Below, one piece after another: positions 18,201 through 27,145 of a stretch of DNA of 64,000 nucleotides. Within the stretch, counting starts at the first letter, position 1, and every line of letters starts with the position of its first letter. Position numbers and translations under genes: made by a program. The notes beneath the pieces are model-generated. The model was not told where the DNA came from and searched no databases. It saw only the letters and a list, made by a program, of their open reading frames with translations. Origin of the DNA: Saprospiraceae bacterium (lineage in GTDB: Bacteria > Bacteroidota > Bacteroidia > Chitinophagales > Saprospiraceae); the NCBI GenBank assembly GCA_016722295.1, contig JADKGL010000028.1, forward strand, positions 39,919 to 103,918, in the 5' to 3' direction.

Positions 18201-18396
18201 ATTATTCAATGATCAACAAATATCTTATTCGGCTATTTCGAATAGTGGAAAAATAGTATTTCGAAAGACTAAAGAAGGGAAAAAAGGTATCTATGATATT
18301 CATTTGCAAAGGGAAGAATTACCAATTGCAGGAGTCTATTTTATTCACATTGAATCAAAATTCAACAACGATATTATTAAGCTAAATACATTCTAA
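15280..18396 (+). CDS. Large secreted HYR-like/dockerin protein with T9SS C-terminal domain
   Basis: The 1038-residue protein has an N-terminal signal peptide (IFIAAICQCNAMYG). About 600 residues of repeated Ig-like HYR modules follow, each with recurring VTV.D..PP.. boundaries and paired cysteines. A carboxypeptidase-regulatory-like segment comes next (near ISGIIRDQNNNLLSDV), then a dockerin-like pair of EF-hand loops at about residues 715-755 (DVDLNGSISSRDISDLRKLI). A C-terminal region resembles a T9SS sorting domain. It is probably exported through the outer membrane and surface-bound or released. It is the first of two tandem paralogues and probably has an adhesive or structural role. Confidence 0.8.
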   Translation: MRILYSLERSILSFIFIAAICQCNAMYGKNLSCNEANHCTVNKPKSELNSFHLLTVSAPPDLTITLRGIGRCDTVFPMPPATLGAICAPISFMETKNTFTSLNTNGGNLFFPTGVFQVIYTFTDACGTFRDTTKVTVFDATPPKVICLPDHVVSLNNLGEAIINASSFDGGSTDDCGHVYFKAKRMNIPPQYTCTTSSNPLYRFDDVVRLCCNDVDSVAIPIILRVYDVYPGSGPVVDSLYRGHYGECMVMVSVVDKLAPNVYCPSNVTVSCGADLDSVLHSARPTIFDNCTMSRVDSLITYKLNSCGAGTVERRYTGTDSRGQSTSCTQIITVLKNTTFNGLDTNQLLWPASRTVFACRVNADPSITGVPRVKDAECDLVAVSYKDEVYSFALSGVCAKILRKWEAINWCVYNRNLSPNPNIASNGYYSFIQELKIMDTIPPILADIKPQTVGIQTSNCAPAFVNLISASATDCSSSTALIYSFTIDFNSNGSIDVRGNGKDPSGVYPIGIHQLCYIVEDSCGNQSNKCVALTIRDAKSPSAALMSGISTSLTQMSNGIMVMVNASIFNVSSSDNCSAASQLRYSFSSNPNDTIRTYTCDSVGRRNVTIYVWDEAGNSTAVQTYIVIGDESNLCPNTLTGTINLSGIIRDQNNNLLSDVTVAIDCNGKKIEANTSQFGSFAFNRIPKNNVYSLNAKSSEDYLHQVTTSDIVKIQKYILGIQDITNPYELIAADVDLNGSISSRDISDLRKLILGSISEFSHKKSFVFIDEKYKFINPSQPFSEFAKNSTCTMQSGTTDQQVNFLGIKLGDVQRSTKLGIRNAIDKIALQYRKTNNGIEIYSSEEMNIEGFQMEFLFDGLCFIKEGIQSELINESNLQESIFLQHNSLKICFVNAKGLRIEKNKTLLFIPFQYNDPQCAIFRLSSTFSNILINKLNSQEFEIQLEEENTKVDKGFTVLGIQSDPFHGNMNIRLQLFNDQQISYSAISNSGKIVFRKTKEGKKGIYDIHLQREELPIAGVYFIHIESKFNNDIIKLNTF

Positions 18397-18442
18397 ATCA
18401 CAACCAACGAATTTAGTAGCTCATACTATAAAACTCATTATC

Positions 18443-21400
18443 ATGAAACGATTAATTCAAGTAAATCCCATCCCAAAACAAAGTGTTTTCAATTTTTCAA
18501 AAAAATTGTTGACATGGATTTATTTATTGATATGTACTGTTCAAGTAAAGGCTTATACCACGTGTGAGCCTTTACAAGACAGGGCACAGAATTCTATTTG
18601 TCCTTATACTTTAAACATGCCTTTATCTTGCAAAGGATTAGTGCAACTATCTCTAGGTGCAGATGGAACAGGAATTCTTACTCCAAGTATGTTATTAGCA
18701 GAAATTATGCCTAGTTATTCACAATTCAAAGTATATGCAAATCATACTGGATCAAGAATAATTACTTGTGCTGATGCAGGTAAGACCATTATGGCAACTG
18801 TTCTGGATACGATCACTGGCCAAAGTTGTTGGTCATCCATTCTAGTTGAAGATAAACTGAAGCCTATAATCACTTGTGAAAGTGATACCTTACCATGCAC
18901 CGAAGATCCATTTACGTATGATTATTCAGGTTATGCATTGGTTTCAGATAATTGTGATGAAACTCCAACTGTTGTTTATGATCTACGTTTTGAAAAATTG
19001 ACTTGCCAACCAAGATATACAGGTATCGTTCATTTAACATGGAGTGCAACTGATAATTTTGGAAACAAGTCAACTTGCTCTAGTGAAATCTATTTCAAAA
19101 AGGCAAGTTTAGATAGCGTCGTTTTTCCAAATGATACGATCGTCTATTGTCCAAACCCCGATCTAAGTGCATTAAATGCGCCTACTCTTTTTGGATTGCC
19201 AATTGATCCATTTTGCGAATTGCTTGCTACACATTCTGATGACAGTATATTCATCTGTGGTGGTATGTATAAGATCAATCGATTGTGGATCGTAATGGAC
19301 TGGTGCACACGTACCAATGTAATGGCGACACAACAAATTACTGTCGCAGATACCACGAGACCAGACATTACTTGTCCTGCCAATATAACATTGAGCACAT
19401 CATCAAGTAGCTGTAATGTAAGTTATATTATTCCGACACCAACAGCTACAGATGCATGTAGTCCTAGTGGTACAATTCAATATTTTGTTAGAGTGGACAG
19501 TTTCTTTTTAGCTCGTCCTGGTAATACTATTTCATTAAGTGTAGGAATACACACGATGAATTATATCGCTATGGATCCATGTGGTAATTCTGATACTTGC
19601 CTTTCTACAATTACAGTAGTGGATCGCATTGCACCAACAATGTTGTGCTTACCAAGATTAATCCTATCGCTCGATCAAAATGGTTTTGCTTGTGTAACTG
19701 CTGAACAAATTTTAAAGCTAGGAAGCATAACAGATAATTGTGGCATTGATACTATTTTAATTCGACGAATGACACCGGGATGTATGCGTCCACAAGACAC
19801 ATTATTCCGAGATACAATTTGTTTTTGCTGTACAGATTTATTGACGACTCAAATGGTGGTTGTGAAAGGACAGGATGAATCGGGAAATATGAATTTCTGC
19901 ATGATGGAAATTGTCTTACAAAATAAAAATACAATTCCTTCTCAATGTCCAGAGCCTATTACTCTAAGCTGCACAGCAAATTTCAGAAATTTAAATCTCA
20001 CTGGCAGAATCGTTCCCGGAGGAACAGGATGTAATGATACCATTCGTACTGCTTTCCGAGATAGTATTGTCATCGATAGTTGTAGACAAGGCACCGTCAC
20101 ACGTAAATTCTTTGTATACTATTTTGATGGAAGGATAGATTCAAGTTGTCGTCAAACGATTACAATAGTCAATAATTATGTTTTTAGTACTACATCTATA
20201 ATTTGGCCGAATGATACTATGGTAAACAACTGTAGAAGCAATCATCCAGATAGTATTCGTAGCAGACCGATAGTACCTACAGATAGTTGTGGAAGTGTTT
20301 ATTTTACATTTACAAATTCACCAATTATGGTGAGATCTGATAGTTGTAGATTTATCCGACGATTTTGCACAGCTTATACAACTTGTACACCAAGAAGAAC
20401 TGCAAGAGATACTCAAATTATTGTTCTGAACAATTTCATGGCACCACTATTAAGAGCGCCAAATGATACAACAATAGCTTCAATCATTGATTCATGTGCA
20501 AGATTTGTTATTTTACAATCTGCGACAGTTAGTGGTTGCAACTCAGAAGTAGTTATTACAAACAATTATACTCCAGGTGGAGCAAATGCTTCAGGTATTT
20601 ATCCACCAGGATTAACGCGTGTGATTTTTACTGCACGGGATGGTTGCAACAATATTCGAAGAGATACAACCAATGTCCTTGTATTGGATCAAATTAATCC
20701 TCTTATACAATGTAGGCTCCTTGATACGATCATGCCAAGTGTAGATAGTATAAAATTGACTGCAAGAAATTTATTGGTTTTTTATAGGGATAATTGCACC
20801 CCGTCGAATCGATTGAAGATATCATTTACATTAGGAAATTTTAATGATACTTGTAGGGTTATAAAATGCAGCGATCTAACGTCACCTCCAGATACATTTA
20901 TTTTCCAAATATTTGTACAAGATTCTGCTGGAAATATTGGAATATGCCCTGCAACAATTTATGTTAGTGACCCACTGAATCATTGCACTACTACATTTCA
21001 AGGTGTTGGCATTTATGGCTTTATAAAAAACACAAAAGGTGGTATTATTCCTAATGTAAATGTTGCATTAGAATCGCATCAACGAATTACGAAAACAGAT
21101 GATCTAACAGGACAATATGTATTTGCACAACTCAATTATAAAGATTATGTCTCAGTAAGACCAGAAAAGAATACTGCTTGGTTAGAGGGTATCTCCACTC
21201 AGGATATTATACAAATTCAAAAACATATCCTAGGTATTCAGAATTTCGCGAATCCTGCTGAATGGATCGCTGCAGATATAGACAATAATGGACGAGTTAC
21301 GACATCAGATATTGTGTTACTCAGAAAATTAATTCTTGGAAAAATTTCCAAAGTAAATGAAAACACTTCTTGGCGATTTATATCACAGTTCCAAACCTTT

Positions 21401-22243
21401 AAAGATCTAGAGAATCCACTTGAATCTGAGCTCTTAGAATCTTATGAAAATGATCAACTGAATCATGATTTGCGACTTGATTTCACTGGAATTAAGATCG
21501 GTGATCTCAGTGAACAAAAACCTAAGATCGTTAGTGAAAATGCAGAATCAAGAATTCGAACTCATGATTTTATTTTAGAAAATAAATCGACATCTAAAGG
21601 AGAAAAAATAATACAAGATGTTTTTATTGGAAAAAATACTGACTTCGAAGGATTTCAATTTGGTATAAATTATACTCAAGATGAACTTGAACTAGAATCT
21701 ATTACCGAGTATATCACAAATGATCTTGGTGAAGAAATAAAATCAGATTATTACTCCAATCGCGATGGTTACTTTTTTATCTCTTATTCAATTTCACAAT
21801 TAGCTAGACTATCACAAAATCAAAAGATCCTAAGGCTTAAATGGAAATCAAAATCATCAAAAACCTTAGATCAGATGATGAATTTTAAGGAAGGTCTTCA
21901 ACGATTTGAATTATACTCAGGTAGTGGCCAAGCTGACCAATTAAAACTGGGATTCAAAAATTCAACAACACAGAATACAGATATCTTAACAAACTGGAAA
22001 GTGATGCCCATTCCGTTCAAATACAAATGTTATCTACAATGTAATGCTATTGAATCTGGAGTAGCTACGATAGATATTATCGACATGCAAGGAAGAATAG
22101 TATATAGCGTATCTAAAGTGGTAGAAAAAGGAGAAAACATTTGGTGGATCGAATCGCATCAATTACCGAATGTAGGAACATATGTCTACAAGGTAAGAAT
22201 GAAGTCCCAAGTCATAGAAGGCAAACTAGTATTAATAAAGTAA
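18443..22243 (+). CDS. Large secreted HYR-like/dockerin protein with T9SS C-terminal domain (paralogue)
   Basis: The 1266-residue protein follows its paralogue after 46 bases and repeats its plan. It has a signal peptide ending near VKAYT and multiple Cys-rich HYR-like modules with boundaries such as VADTTRPDITCPANI and VVDRIAPTMLCLP. A carboxypeptidase-regulatory-like segment (GFIKNTKGGIIPNVNVAL) comes next, then a dockerin-like calcium loop (DIDNNGRVTTSDIVLLRKLI). The C-terminal sorting domain ends with YVYKVRMKSQVIEGKLVLIK. Short spacing implies one transcript. Function is unknown; the shared architecture suggests calcium-stabilised surface proteins. Confidence 0.82.
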   Translation: MKRLIQVNPIPKQSVFNFSKKLLTWIYLLICTVQVKAYTTCEPLQDRAQNSICPYTLNMPLSCKGLVQLSLGADGTGILTPSMLLAEIMPSYSQFKVYANHTGSRIITCADAGKTIMATVLDTITGQSCWSSILVEDKLKPIITCESDTLPCTEDPFTYDYSGYALVSDNCDETPTVVYDLRFEKLTCQPRYTGIVHLTWSATDNFGNKSTCSSEIYFKKASLDSVVFPNDTIVYCPNPDLSALNAPTLFGLPIDPFCELLATHSDDSIFICGGMYKINRLWIVMDWCTRTNVMATQQITVADTTRPDITCPANITLSTSSSSCNVSYIIPTPTATDACSPSGTIQYFVRVDSFFLARPGNTISLSVGIHTMNYIAMDPCGNSDTCLSTITVVDRIAPTMLCLPRLILSLDQNGFACVTAEQILKLGSITDNCGIDTILIRRMTPGCMRPQDTLFRDTICFCCTDLLTTQMVVVKGQDESGNMNFCMMEIVLQNKNTIPSQCPEPITLSCTANFRNLNLTGRIVPGGTGCNDTIRTAFRDSIVIDSCRQGTVTRKFFVYYFDGRIDSSCRQTITIVNNYVFSTTSIIWPNDTMVNNCRSNHPDSIRSRPIVPTDSCGSVYFTFTNSPIMVRSDSCRFIRRFCTAYTTCTPRRTARDTQIIVLNNFMAPLLRAPNDTTIASIIDSCARFVILQSATVSGCNSEVVITNNYTPGGANASGIYPPGLTRVIFTARDGCNNIRRDTTNVLVLDQINPLIQCRLLDTIMPSVDSIKLTARNLLVFYRDNCTPSNRLKISFTLGNFNDTCRVIKCSDLTSPPDTFIFQIFVQDSAGNIGICPATIYVSDPLNHCTTTFQGVGIYGFIKNTKGGIIPNVNVALESHQRITKTDDLTGQYVFAQLNYKDYVSVRPEKNTAWLEGISTQDIIQIQKHILGIQNFANPAEWIAADIDNNGRVTTSDIVLLRKLILGKISKVNENTSWRFISQFQTFKDLENPLESELLESYENDQLNHDLRLDFTGIKIGDLSEQKPKIVSENAESRIRTHDFILENKSTSKGEKIIQDVFIGKNTDFEGFQFGINYTQDELELESITEYITNDLGEEIKSDYYSNRDGYFFISYSISQLARLSQNQKILRLKWKSKSSKTLDQMMNFKEGLQRFELYSGSGQADQLKLGFKNSTTQNTDILTNWKVMPIPFKYKCYLQCNAIESGVATIDIIDMQGRIVYSVSKVVEKGENIWWIESHQLPNVGTYVYKVRMKSQVIEGKLVLIK

Positions 22244-22284
22244 TTTGTTTGCTTATAAAAATCTAAATTTCGTAGTAGTTAAAC

Positions 22285-22315
22285 AAAAGAGGAAGACATA
22301 ATTGCTTCCTCTTTT
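22285..22315. terminator. Bidirectional terminator between HYR operon and the convergent SDR gene
   Basis: A perfect 11-base stem, aaaagaggaag (22285-22295) with cttcctctttt (22305-22315), closes a 9-base loop. A-tract and T-tract flanks make it usable from both strands. Confidence 0.85.
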
Positions 22316-22333
22316 CATTTCATTATTTCTCAT

Positions 22334-23263
22334 CTATGACAAATGTTTAATCATATCTGCGGTCATTGATTGCAGATCAAACTCTGGCTTCCAGCCCCAA
22401 TCTCTCTGTGCATTAGAATCATCTATTGATTCATTCCATGAGTCCGCAATTTGCTGTCGAAAATCTGGCTTATATTCTATTTTAAATTCAGGAATAAATT
22501 GCTTGATCGATTCATATAATTCTTCAGGAGTAAAACTCATACTTGCAAGATTGTAACTTGTTCGTACAGTAAGATTTTCAGAAGGAGCCTCCATAAGTTG
22601 AATTGTAGCACGAATGACATCATCCATGTAGATCATCGGAAGCCGTGTATTTGCTCGAAGGAAACAGTTGTAATACTTTTCCTTTATTGCTCCATGATAG
22701 ATCTCAACAGCATAATCTGTAGTCCCACCTTCAGGGATCGATTGCCAACCGATAACACCTGGGTATCGAATTGATCTAACATCCAATCCATATCTACTAT
22801 GATAATATGCTGACCACATTTCTCCAGTTAACTTGCTTATTCCATATACTGTGGAAGGATTAAAACTGGTGTATTGTGGGGTATTAATTTTTGGCGTCTT
22901 TGATCCATAAATTGCAATTGAACTCGGATAAAAAATCGTTTGGATTTTCTTTTCCACACAAAGATCAAACAGTTGAACGGTGGCATCATGATTTATCTTC
23001 CATGTCAAGGCTGGATTCTTCTCACCATTACCTGAAAGAATGGCAGCGAGATGGTATATTGTATTAATTTGAAATTGGTCAATTACCTTAGCAATATGTG
23101 CTTTATCACATACATCTATAATTTCAAACTGTGAGATTTGCTCTTTAGGCTCACGAATATCTGAAAGGATAACATTTTGTTTTCCATATCGCTTGACTAG
23201 AGCTTTACATAAGACAGTACCAATCTGCCCATTTGCTCCTAAAACGAGAATACGTTTTTCCAT
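22334..23263 (-). CDS. NAD-dependent epimerase/dehydratase, L-threonine 3-dehydrogenase-like
   Basis: The 309-residue extended short-chain dehydrogenase has the NAD-binding motif GANGQIG at residues 9-15, AAILSGNGEKNPAL, and the catalytic YGISK of the YxxxK pair with preceding Ser in FYPSSIAIYG. The SIRYPGVIGWQ and GGTTDYAVEIYHGA stretches match the SDR-type L-threonine dehydrogenases that oxidise threonine to 2-amino-3-ketobutyrate. No kbl gene for the second step is in the window. It begins 28 bases after the coiled-coil protein gene and may be co-transcribed. Confidence 0.82.
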   Translation of the reverse strand: MEKRILVLGANGQIGTVLCKALVKRYGKQNVILSDIREPKEQISQFEIIDVCDKAHIAKVIDQFQINTIYHLAAILSGNGEKNPALTWKINHDATVQLFDLCVEKKIQTIFYPSSIAIYGSKTPKINTPQYTSFNPSTVYGISKLTGEMWSAYYHSRYGLDVRSIRYPGVIGWQSIPEGGTTDYAVEIYHGAIKEKYYNCFLRANTRLPMIYMDDVIRATIQLMEAPSENLTVRTSYNLASMSFTPEELYESIKQFIPEFKIEYKPDFRQQIADSWNESIDDSNAQRDWGWKPEFDLQSMTADMIKHLS

Positions 23264-23291
23264 TTATTTTACTATCTCCTTTTATTAGGTA

Positions 23292-24272
23292 TTACTTCAA
23301 TTTTATTGAAGCTGTGCCAGAGAGGTAGCCTTTGTTGTATACTTCAATTTGATAAACACCAGCTTGAAATCCTCCTGCATTATGCCATTCTCCACATACA
23401 TTTTTTACAGCATTAGAATAATCTGTTTTTACAACAGTAGAATATCTCACTTCATCACCAGTAGTTTCATTTGTAAAAATTCCAGAACCTTGTGATTCGA
23501 TAGCTTGAGTCTCTCCCAAAGGATTTATAACGCGTAAATAGAATGTCTCATTGCCAGAATCTGCATTACTATTTGCTGCTGTATTGAAGCAGATTTTCAA
23601 AAAATCAGTGTTCTTTGCTTTCGATACATCGTTTGGTTTTTTACCATCCCTACTTTCATAAGCTTGAGCTTGAATTTTATCTACTGAAATCACTGAAGCT
23701 CTCACTACTCTTTTGTTTAACTCTGATTTTTCCTTACTCAAACTTTCTTTCTCTTTTGATAAGGTAGATTTTGCTTCAGATAAAGCTGAATTTTCAGCAG
23801 ATTTTTTTTGCACTTCCATAGATAAATTTTCTTTGTCTTTTGAAAGTGATGTATTTGAAGACAACAGCTGCTCATTTTCTTGCTTGAGTTTGGATATTTC
23901 TGCGACATAAGAATCAACTTTTGATCGCATCTCTGTCATCTCTTTTCTTGCAGAGGAAAGATTTTTGCTGTCTTTCAATAAATTGGAAATTTTATCTTTT
24001 TGGATTCGAAGTTCTTCCTTTTGAGAATCGATCAAGGTATTGAGCTCTGTATTATTTGTTTTCATTTCATTCAATTCAGCAATTGAATTTTCATATTGCT
24101 TTTCAAGTTCAGTCTTTGCTTGATCAAGCTGAGTGATTTCTGTCTCCTTTTGAATATTGTCTTTTTGTAAACTTTTATTAGTTACAAACTGATAAACATT
24201 CAATCCTAATAATGCTAAAATTGCAACAATTGAAATTGCTTTTAAATTTTGGTTGGAATTATTTGATGCCAT
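23292..24272 (-). CDS. Membrane-anchored coiled-coil protein with C-terminal beta domain
   Basis: The 326-residue protein has one transmembrane helix at about 12-30 (ISIVAILALLGLNVY) and then roughly 160 residues of heptad-rich Glu/Lys/Ser/Leu coiled coil. The coiled coil contains near-repeats of SLSKEKSEL-like units. A compact C-terminal domain of about 135 residues appears beta-rich (FLKICFNTAANSNADS, FYLRVINPLGE, YQIEVYNKGYLSGTASIKLK). The topology suggests that the helix holds a periplasmic coiled-coil stalk. I do not recognise a named family and assign no function. Confidence 0.7.
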   Translation of the reverse strand: MASNNSNQNLKAISIVAILALLGLNVYQFVTNKSLQKDNIQKETEITQLDQAKTELEKQYENSIAELNEMKTNNTELNTLIDSQKEELRIQKDKISNLLKDSKNLSSARKEMTEMRSKVDSYVAEISKLKQENEQLLSSNTSLSKDKENLSMEVQKKSAENSALSEAKSTLSKEKESLSKEKSELNKRVVRASVISVDKIQAQAYESRDGKKPNDVSKAKNTDFLKICFNTAANSNADSGNETFYLRVINPLGETQAIESQGSGIFTNETTGDEVRYSTVVKTDYSNAVKNVCGEWHNAGGFQAGVYQIEVYNKGYLSGTASIKLK

Positions 24273-24369
24273 TGGTATTGTTTTTGCACAGTAAAATTAG
24301 TAGTATTTTGCATATAAGCCTCCATTTTCTAGTAAAACTTAAAAGCCACTTTTACAAAATTTAAATATT

Positions 24370-25080
24370 ATGAATTTAAATAATATATTATTCCTAGATA
24401 TTGAGACAGTTTCGCATGTAGATAGCTTTGAAGCCTTAGATGAAAAATGGGCAAAATTATGGGAGAACAAATCGAAATATTTCAAAAATGAACTAGAATC
24501 ACAAAGTCCGGCGGATTGGTTTCCCAAGAAAGCTGGCATTTTTGCCGAATTTGGGAAAATCGTTTGTATTGGTTTAGGATTTTATAAAGGCAATACGTTG
24601 AGATTAAAAGCGATAAAAGCTGAAAGCGAAGCAGAAATTCTAAAAACCTTTTTTGCCATTGTTGAAAAGCATTTTTCTAATCCGAATCAACAAGGATTTT
24701 GTGGTCATAATATTCGGGAATTCGATATTCCATACATATGTAGACGAGCGCTCATCAATGAAGTAAATATACCTGAAATATTGCAACTAGGCTCTAGAAA
24801 ACCTTGGGAAGTAAAATATATTTTAGATACTTTGGAGTTATGGCGATTTGGTGATTTTAAACATTATGTTTCATTAGATTTATTAGCTGCATGTCTCAAT
24901 TTACCGAGTTCAAAAACGAATATGAATGGAAGTCAAGTAAGTGAAGAATACTGGAAAAGCAATCGAATAGACGATATTTCAGCCTATTGTCTCGAAGATG
25001 TCGCTTTGACTTTTAAAGTCTTTTGCAAATTAAGTCAACTTACTGAATGGAGGGATATGAATATTCAATACTCTGATTAG
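24370..25080 (+). CDS. PolB-type 3'-5' exonuclease domain protein
   Basis: The 236-residue protein is an isolated DnaQ-like exonuclease related to the proofreading domain of family B DNA polymerases. Exo I is the DxE in LFLDIETVSHV (about residues 8-10). Exo II is the Asn/Asp stretch GHNIREFDIPYICRR. Exo III is AYCLEDVALTFKVF near residue 215, with Asp as metal ligand. It should remove nucleotides from 3' ends using two metal ions. No polymerase domain follows. Stand-alone versions occur throughout Bacteroidota; the DNA or RNA substrate is not established. Confidence 0.85.
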   Translation: MNLNNILFLDIETVSHVDSFEALDEKWAKLWENKSKYFKNELESQSPADWFPKKAGIFAEFGKIVCIGLGFYKGNTLRLKAIKAESEAEILKTFFAIVEKHFSNPNQQGFCGHNIREFDIPYICRRALINEVNIPEILQLGSRKPWEVKYILDTLELWRFGDFKHYVSLDLLAACLNLPSSKTNMNGSQVSEEYWKSNRIDDISAYCLEDVALTFKVFCKLSQLTEWRDMNIQYSD

Positions 25081-25176
25081 TAAAACTTTATGAATGTTAA
25101 ATATAATTATGTATCCTTCAAGCTACAACGGCCGTCCAAAATACCGTACCTTTAATGTTGATTTAAATCATTTGAC

Positions 25177-26070
25177 ATGATGAAAAAAATACTTTATTCA
25201 TTAACCTTTTTGTTTGCATGCCAGTTTGTGCTTACTGCACAGCCATGTATAGACACTGCTGCAAACAGTTTGACTATCCTAAGTAAATCTAGTTTTGGAG
25301 GACCAGATTGTTTATTTTCAGTAAGATTTTGTGTTCAAAAAACATCTGCTGATGCAAATAAAATTGACTATTCTGTGAATGCAACCTATGGTACAATGAC
25401 TCGTACTATTAATGTGGGATTTTTACCCGTTGGCTCTATAATTTGTGAAACTTTTACATTTGTTGCAGATTGCAATTCTTCTGCAAGTTTTGTTGCAACA
25501 GGATTAGATGCAACTAATGACCCATGTGGAGTTGTTGTTGACTTTATTATTCTACCTATACGTTTGATGGAATTCACAGGTAACAAAACAACACTTGGTA
25601 CTGCAAAATTGAATTGGAAGACTGGTTCTGAATCGAATTCATCTTATTTCACAATTCAACAAAGCGTCGATGGTAGAAACTTTAGAGATGTAACAAGAGT
25701 AAGAGCTGCTGGAAATAGCGTAAGAGAATTGAGCTACGCACAAGAAGTTCGCTTAGTTGCAAATTCTGCAAATTATTTCAGATTAGCGATGACAGACAAA
25801 GATGGATCGTTAGCTCATAGCAATGTGATCGTTTTGGGTCAGCGTGGTGGAAGAGTTGGAGTCAATCCATCCCCTACGTCAGGGAATGTAACCATCACTG
25901 GAGATGTTTCTGAAGTCGAATTATCAGAGTTAGAAATCTACGATATCGCAGGACGTAAAATGTCAGCATACCAAAGAATAGGTAAAAAAGAATTAGACTT
26001 GTCTGCTTTGGAAAGTGGAATCTACATCATCAGAGTAGGTGATCAAACAGAGAGAATTGTAAAGGAATAA
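25177..26070 (+). CDS. Small secreted protein with T9SS type A sorting domain
   Basis: The 297-residue protein has a signal peptide (ILYSLTFLFACQFVLTAQ) and a short Cys-containing N-terminal domain (about 20-125). A beta-sandwich follows with the common Bacteroidota LMEFTGNKTTLGTAKLNWKT-type linker, fibronectin-like, at about 130-215. The type A sorting domain has VNPSPTSGNVTI and ESGIYIIRVGDQTERIVKE. It is exported by the T9SS and the tail is probably removed by sortase PorU. The start could be either of two consecutive ATGs. Function of the N-terminal domain is unknown. Confidence 0.85.
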   Translation: MMKKILYSLTFLFACQFVLTAQPCIDTAANSLTILSKSSFGGPDCLFSVRFCVQKTSADANKIDYSVNATYGTMTRTINVGFLPVGSIICETFTFVADCNSSASFVATGLDATNDPCGVVVDFIILPIRLMEFTGNKTTLGTAKLNWKTGSESNSSYFTIQQSVDGRNFRDVTRVRAAGNSVRELSYAQEVRLVANSANYFRLAMTDKDGSLAHSNVIVLGQRGGRVGVNPSPTSGNVTITGDVSEVELSELEIYDIAGRKMSAYQRIGKKELDLSALESGIYIIRVGDQTERIVKE

Positions 26071-26092
26071 AAATTTATTTTTCTTACGATAT

Positions 26093-26124
26093 AAAAAAGC
26101 TACTCCAAAAGAGTGGCTTTTTTT
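26093..26124 (+). terminator. Intrinsic terminator of the T9SS cargo gene
   Basis: The 13-base stem has one G-T pair (aaaaaagctactc with gagtggctttttt), a 5-base loop and a terminal T-tract. It ends 13 bases before the rpe start, which excludes the alternative TTG start at 26123 for rpe. Confidence 0.85.
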
Positions 26125-26137
26125 GTTACTTTGCATT

Positions 26138-26812
26138 ATGTCAAAACATTTAATTGCTCCATCATTTTTGTCATGTGATTTTGGTAGAACCAATGAAGAA
26201 GTAAAATATTACAATCAAAGCAATGCTGACTGGTATCATTTAGATGTTATGGATGGTAGATTTGTACCAAATATTTCTTTTGGTTTCCCCATTATTTCAA
26301 GTATAAAAAAATTAGCAACCAAACCATTGGATGTGCATCTCATGATCGTTGAACCTGAGAAATATATTTCTCAATTCCGAGATGCTGGAGCAGATAATAT
26401 CTCAATTCATGCAGAAGCAAGTCACCATCTTCATCGCGCTATCTATCAAATCAAAGAAACAGGCGCGAAGGCTGGAGTGGCATTGAATCCTTCAAGTCCT
26501 GTGCAATCTATTTTTGATGTATTAGAAGATCTAGATCTTGTCTGTCTGATGAGTGTGAATCCTGGATTTGGAGGGCAAAAATTTATCTATCGCACCTTGC
26601 AGAAAATTAAAGATCTGAAAGCAGAAATCATCAGTCGCAATCTTGATGTGCTTATTGAAATAGATGGTGGTGTTGGATTGGAGAACGCTGAGGTGATCCT
26701 TCAAGCTGGTGCAGATGTTCTTGTCGCTGGAAATGCAGTGTTCAAGTCTACGAACCCATATCAGACGATTGATCAGCTGAAGGCTATTGAGGCGGTGAGA
26801 TCATTCGATTAA
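26138..26812 (+). CDS. rpe: Ribulose-phosphate 3-epimerase
   Basis: The 224-residue TIM-barrel enzyme interconverts ribulose 5-phosphate and xylulose 5-phosphate in the pentose phosphate pathway. Conserved motifs in order are APSFLSCDFG, WYHLDVMDGRFVPNISFG (metal ligand and catalytic Asp), LDVHLMIVEPEKYI, CLMSVNPGFGGQKFI (phosphate loop), LIEIDGGVG (second catalytic Asp) and VAGNAVFKS. The ATG at 26138 is chosen because it gives the usual MSKHLIAPSFLS start. An upstream TTG would begin inside the preceding terminator. It is monocistronic. Confidence 0.95.
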   Translation: MSKHLIAPSFLSCDFGRTNEEVKYYNQSNADWYHLDVMDGRFVPNISFGFPIISSIKKLATKPLDVHLMIVEPEKYISQFRDAGADNISIHAEASHHLHRAIYQIKETGAKAGVALNPSSPVQSIFDVLEDLDLVCLMSVNPGFGGQKFIYRTLQKIKDLKAEIISRNLDVLIEIDGGVGLENAEVILQAGADVLVAGNAVFKSTNPYQTIDQLKAIEAVRSFD

Positions 26813-26819
26813 AGAGTAG

Positions 26820-27130
26820 TTATGGTCAATTTTACTATAGAGTTTTGGAAGAACATTGAGTGAATTTTTACTATTGAGTTGCAATAAGTTTTTGCTGGGA
26901 ACATTAAATGATTTCTTTTACCACAGAGTTGCACTGAGTTTGGCTTAGAGTTTCACAGAGAGTTATTGTTGCTACAGAGTTATTGTTGTTACAGAGTTTT
27001 TTGAGTCTTATATAAAGTTTTTACATAGAACATTGAATGTTTTCTTTTTAACATAGAGTTTGGGCTCAGAGTTTCACAGAGTTATTTGGAGTTTGGTGAT
27101 TTTGATGATATTTTATCAGAGATTGTGAGT
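26820..27130. repeat. Degenerate tandem repeat region built on acagagtt-like words
   Basis: This gene-free stretch contains many copies or near copies of acagagtt/cacagagtt/agagttt. Three copies of a longer lead-in gaacattRaRtg...tttctttt-like segment begin at about 26851, 26899 and 27028, each followed by acagagtt words. The right half of the second copy and of the third share cttagagtttcacagag / ctcagagtttcacagag. Similar cacagag-type repeats are frequent between genes in Bacteroidota genomes. It is not CRISPR-like: spacing is irregular and units are imperfect. Confidence 0.7.
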
Positions 27131-27145
27131 TGATGTTTGAAATGT

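Noticed and set aside
26123..26137. Upstream TTG start for rpe
   Set aside because: It lies in the T-tract of the preceding terminator and adds residues not found in the family.
26820..27130. CRISPR array
   Set aside because: Repeat words are irregularly spaced and imperfect, with no constant spacer length and no cas genes nearby.
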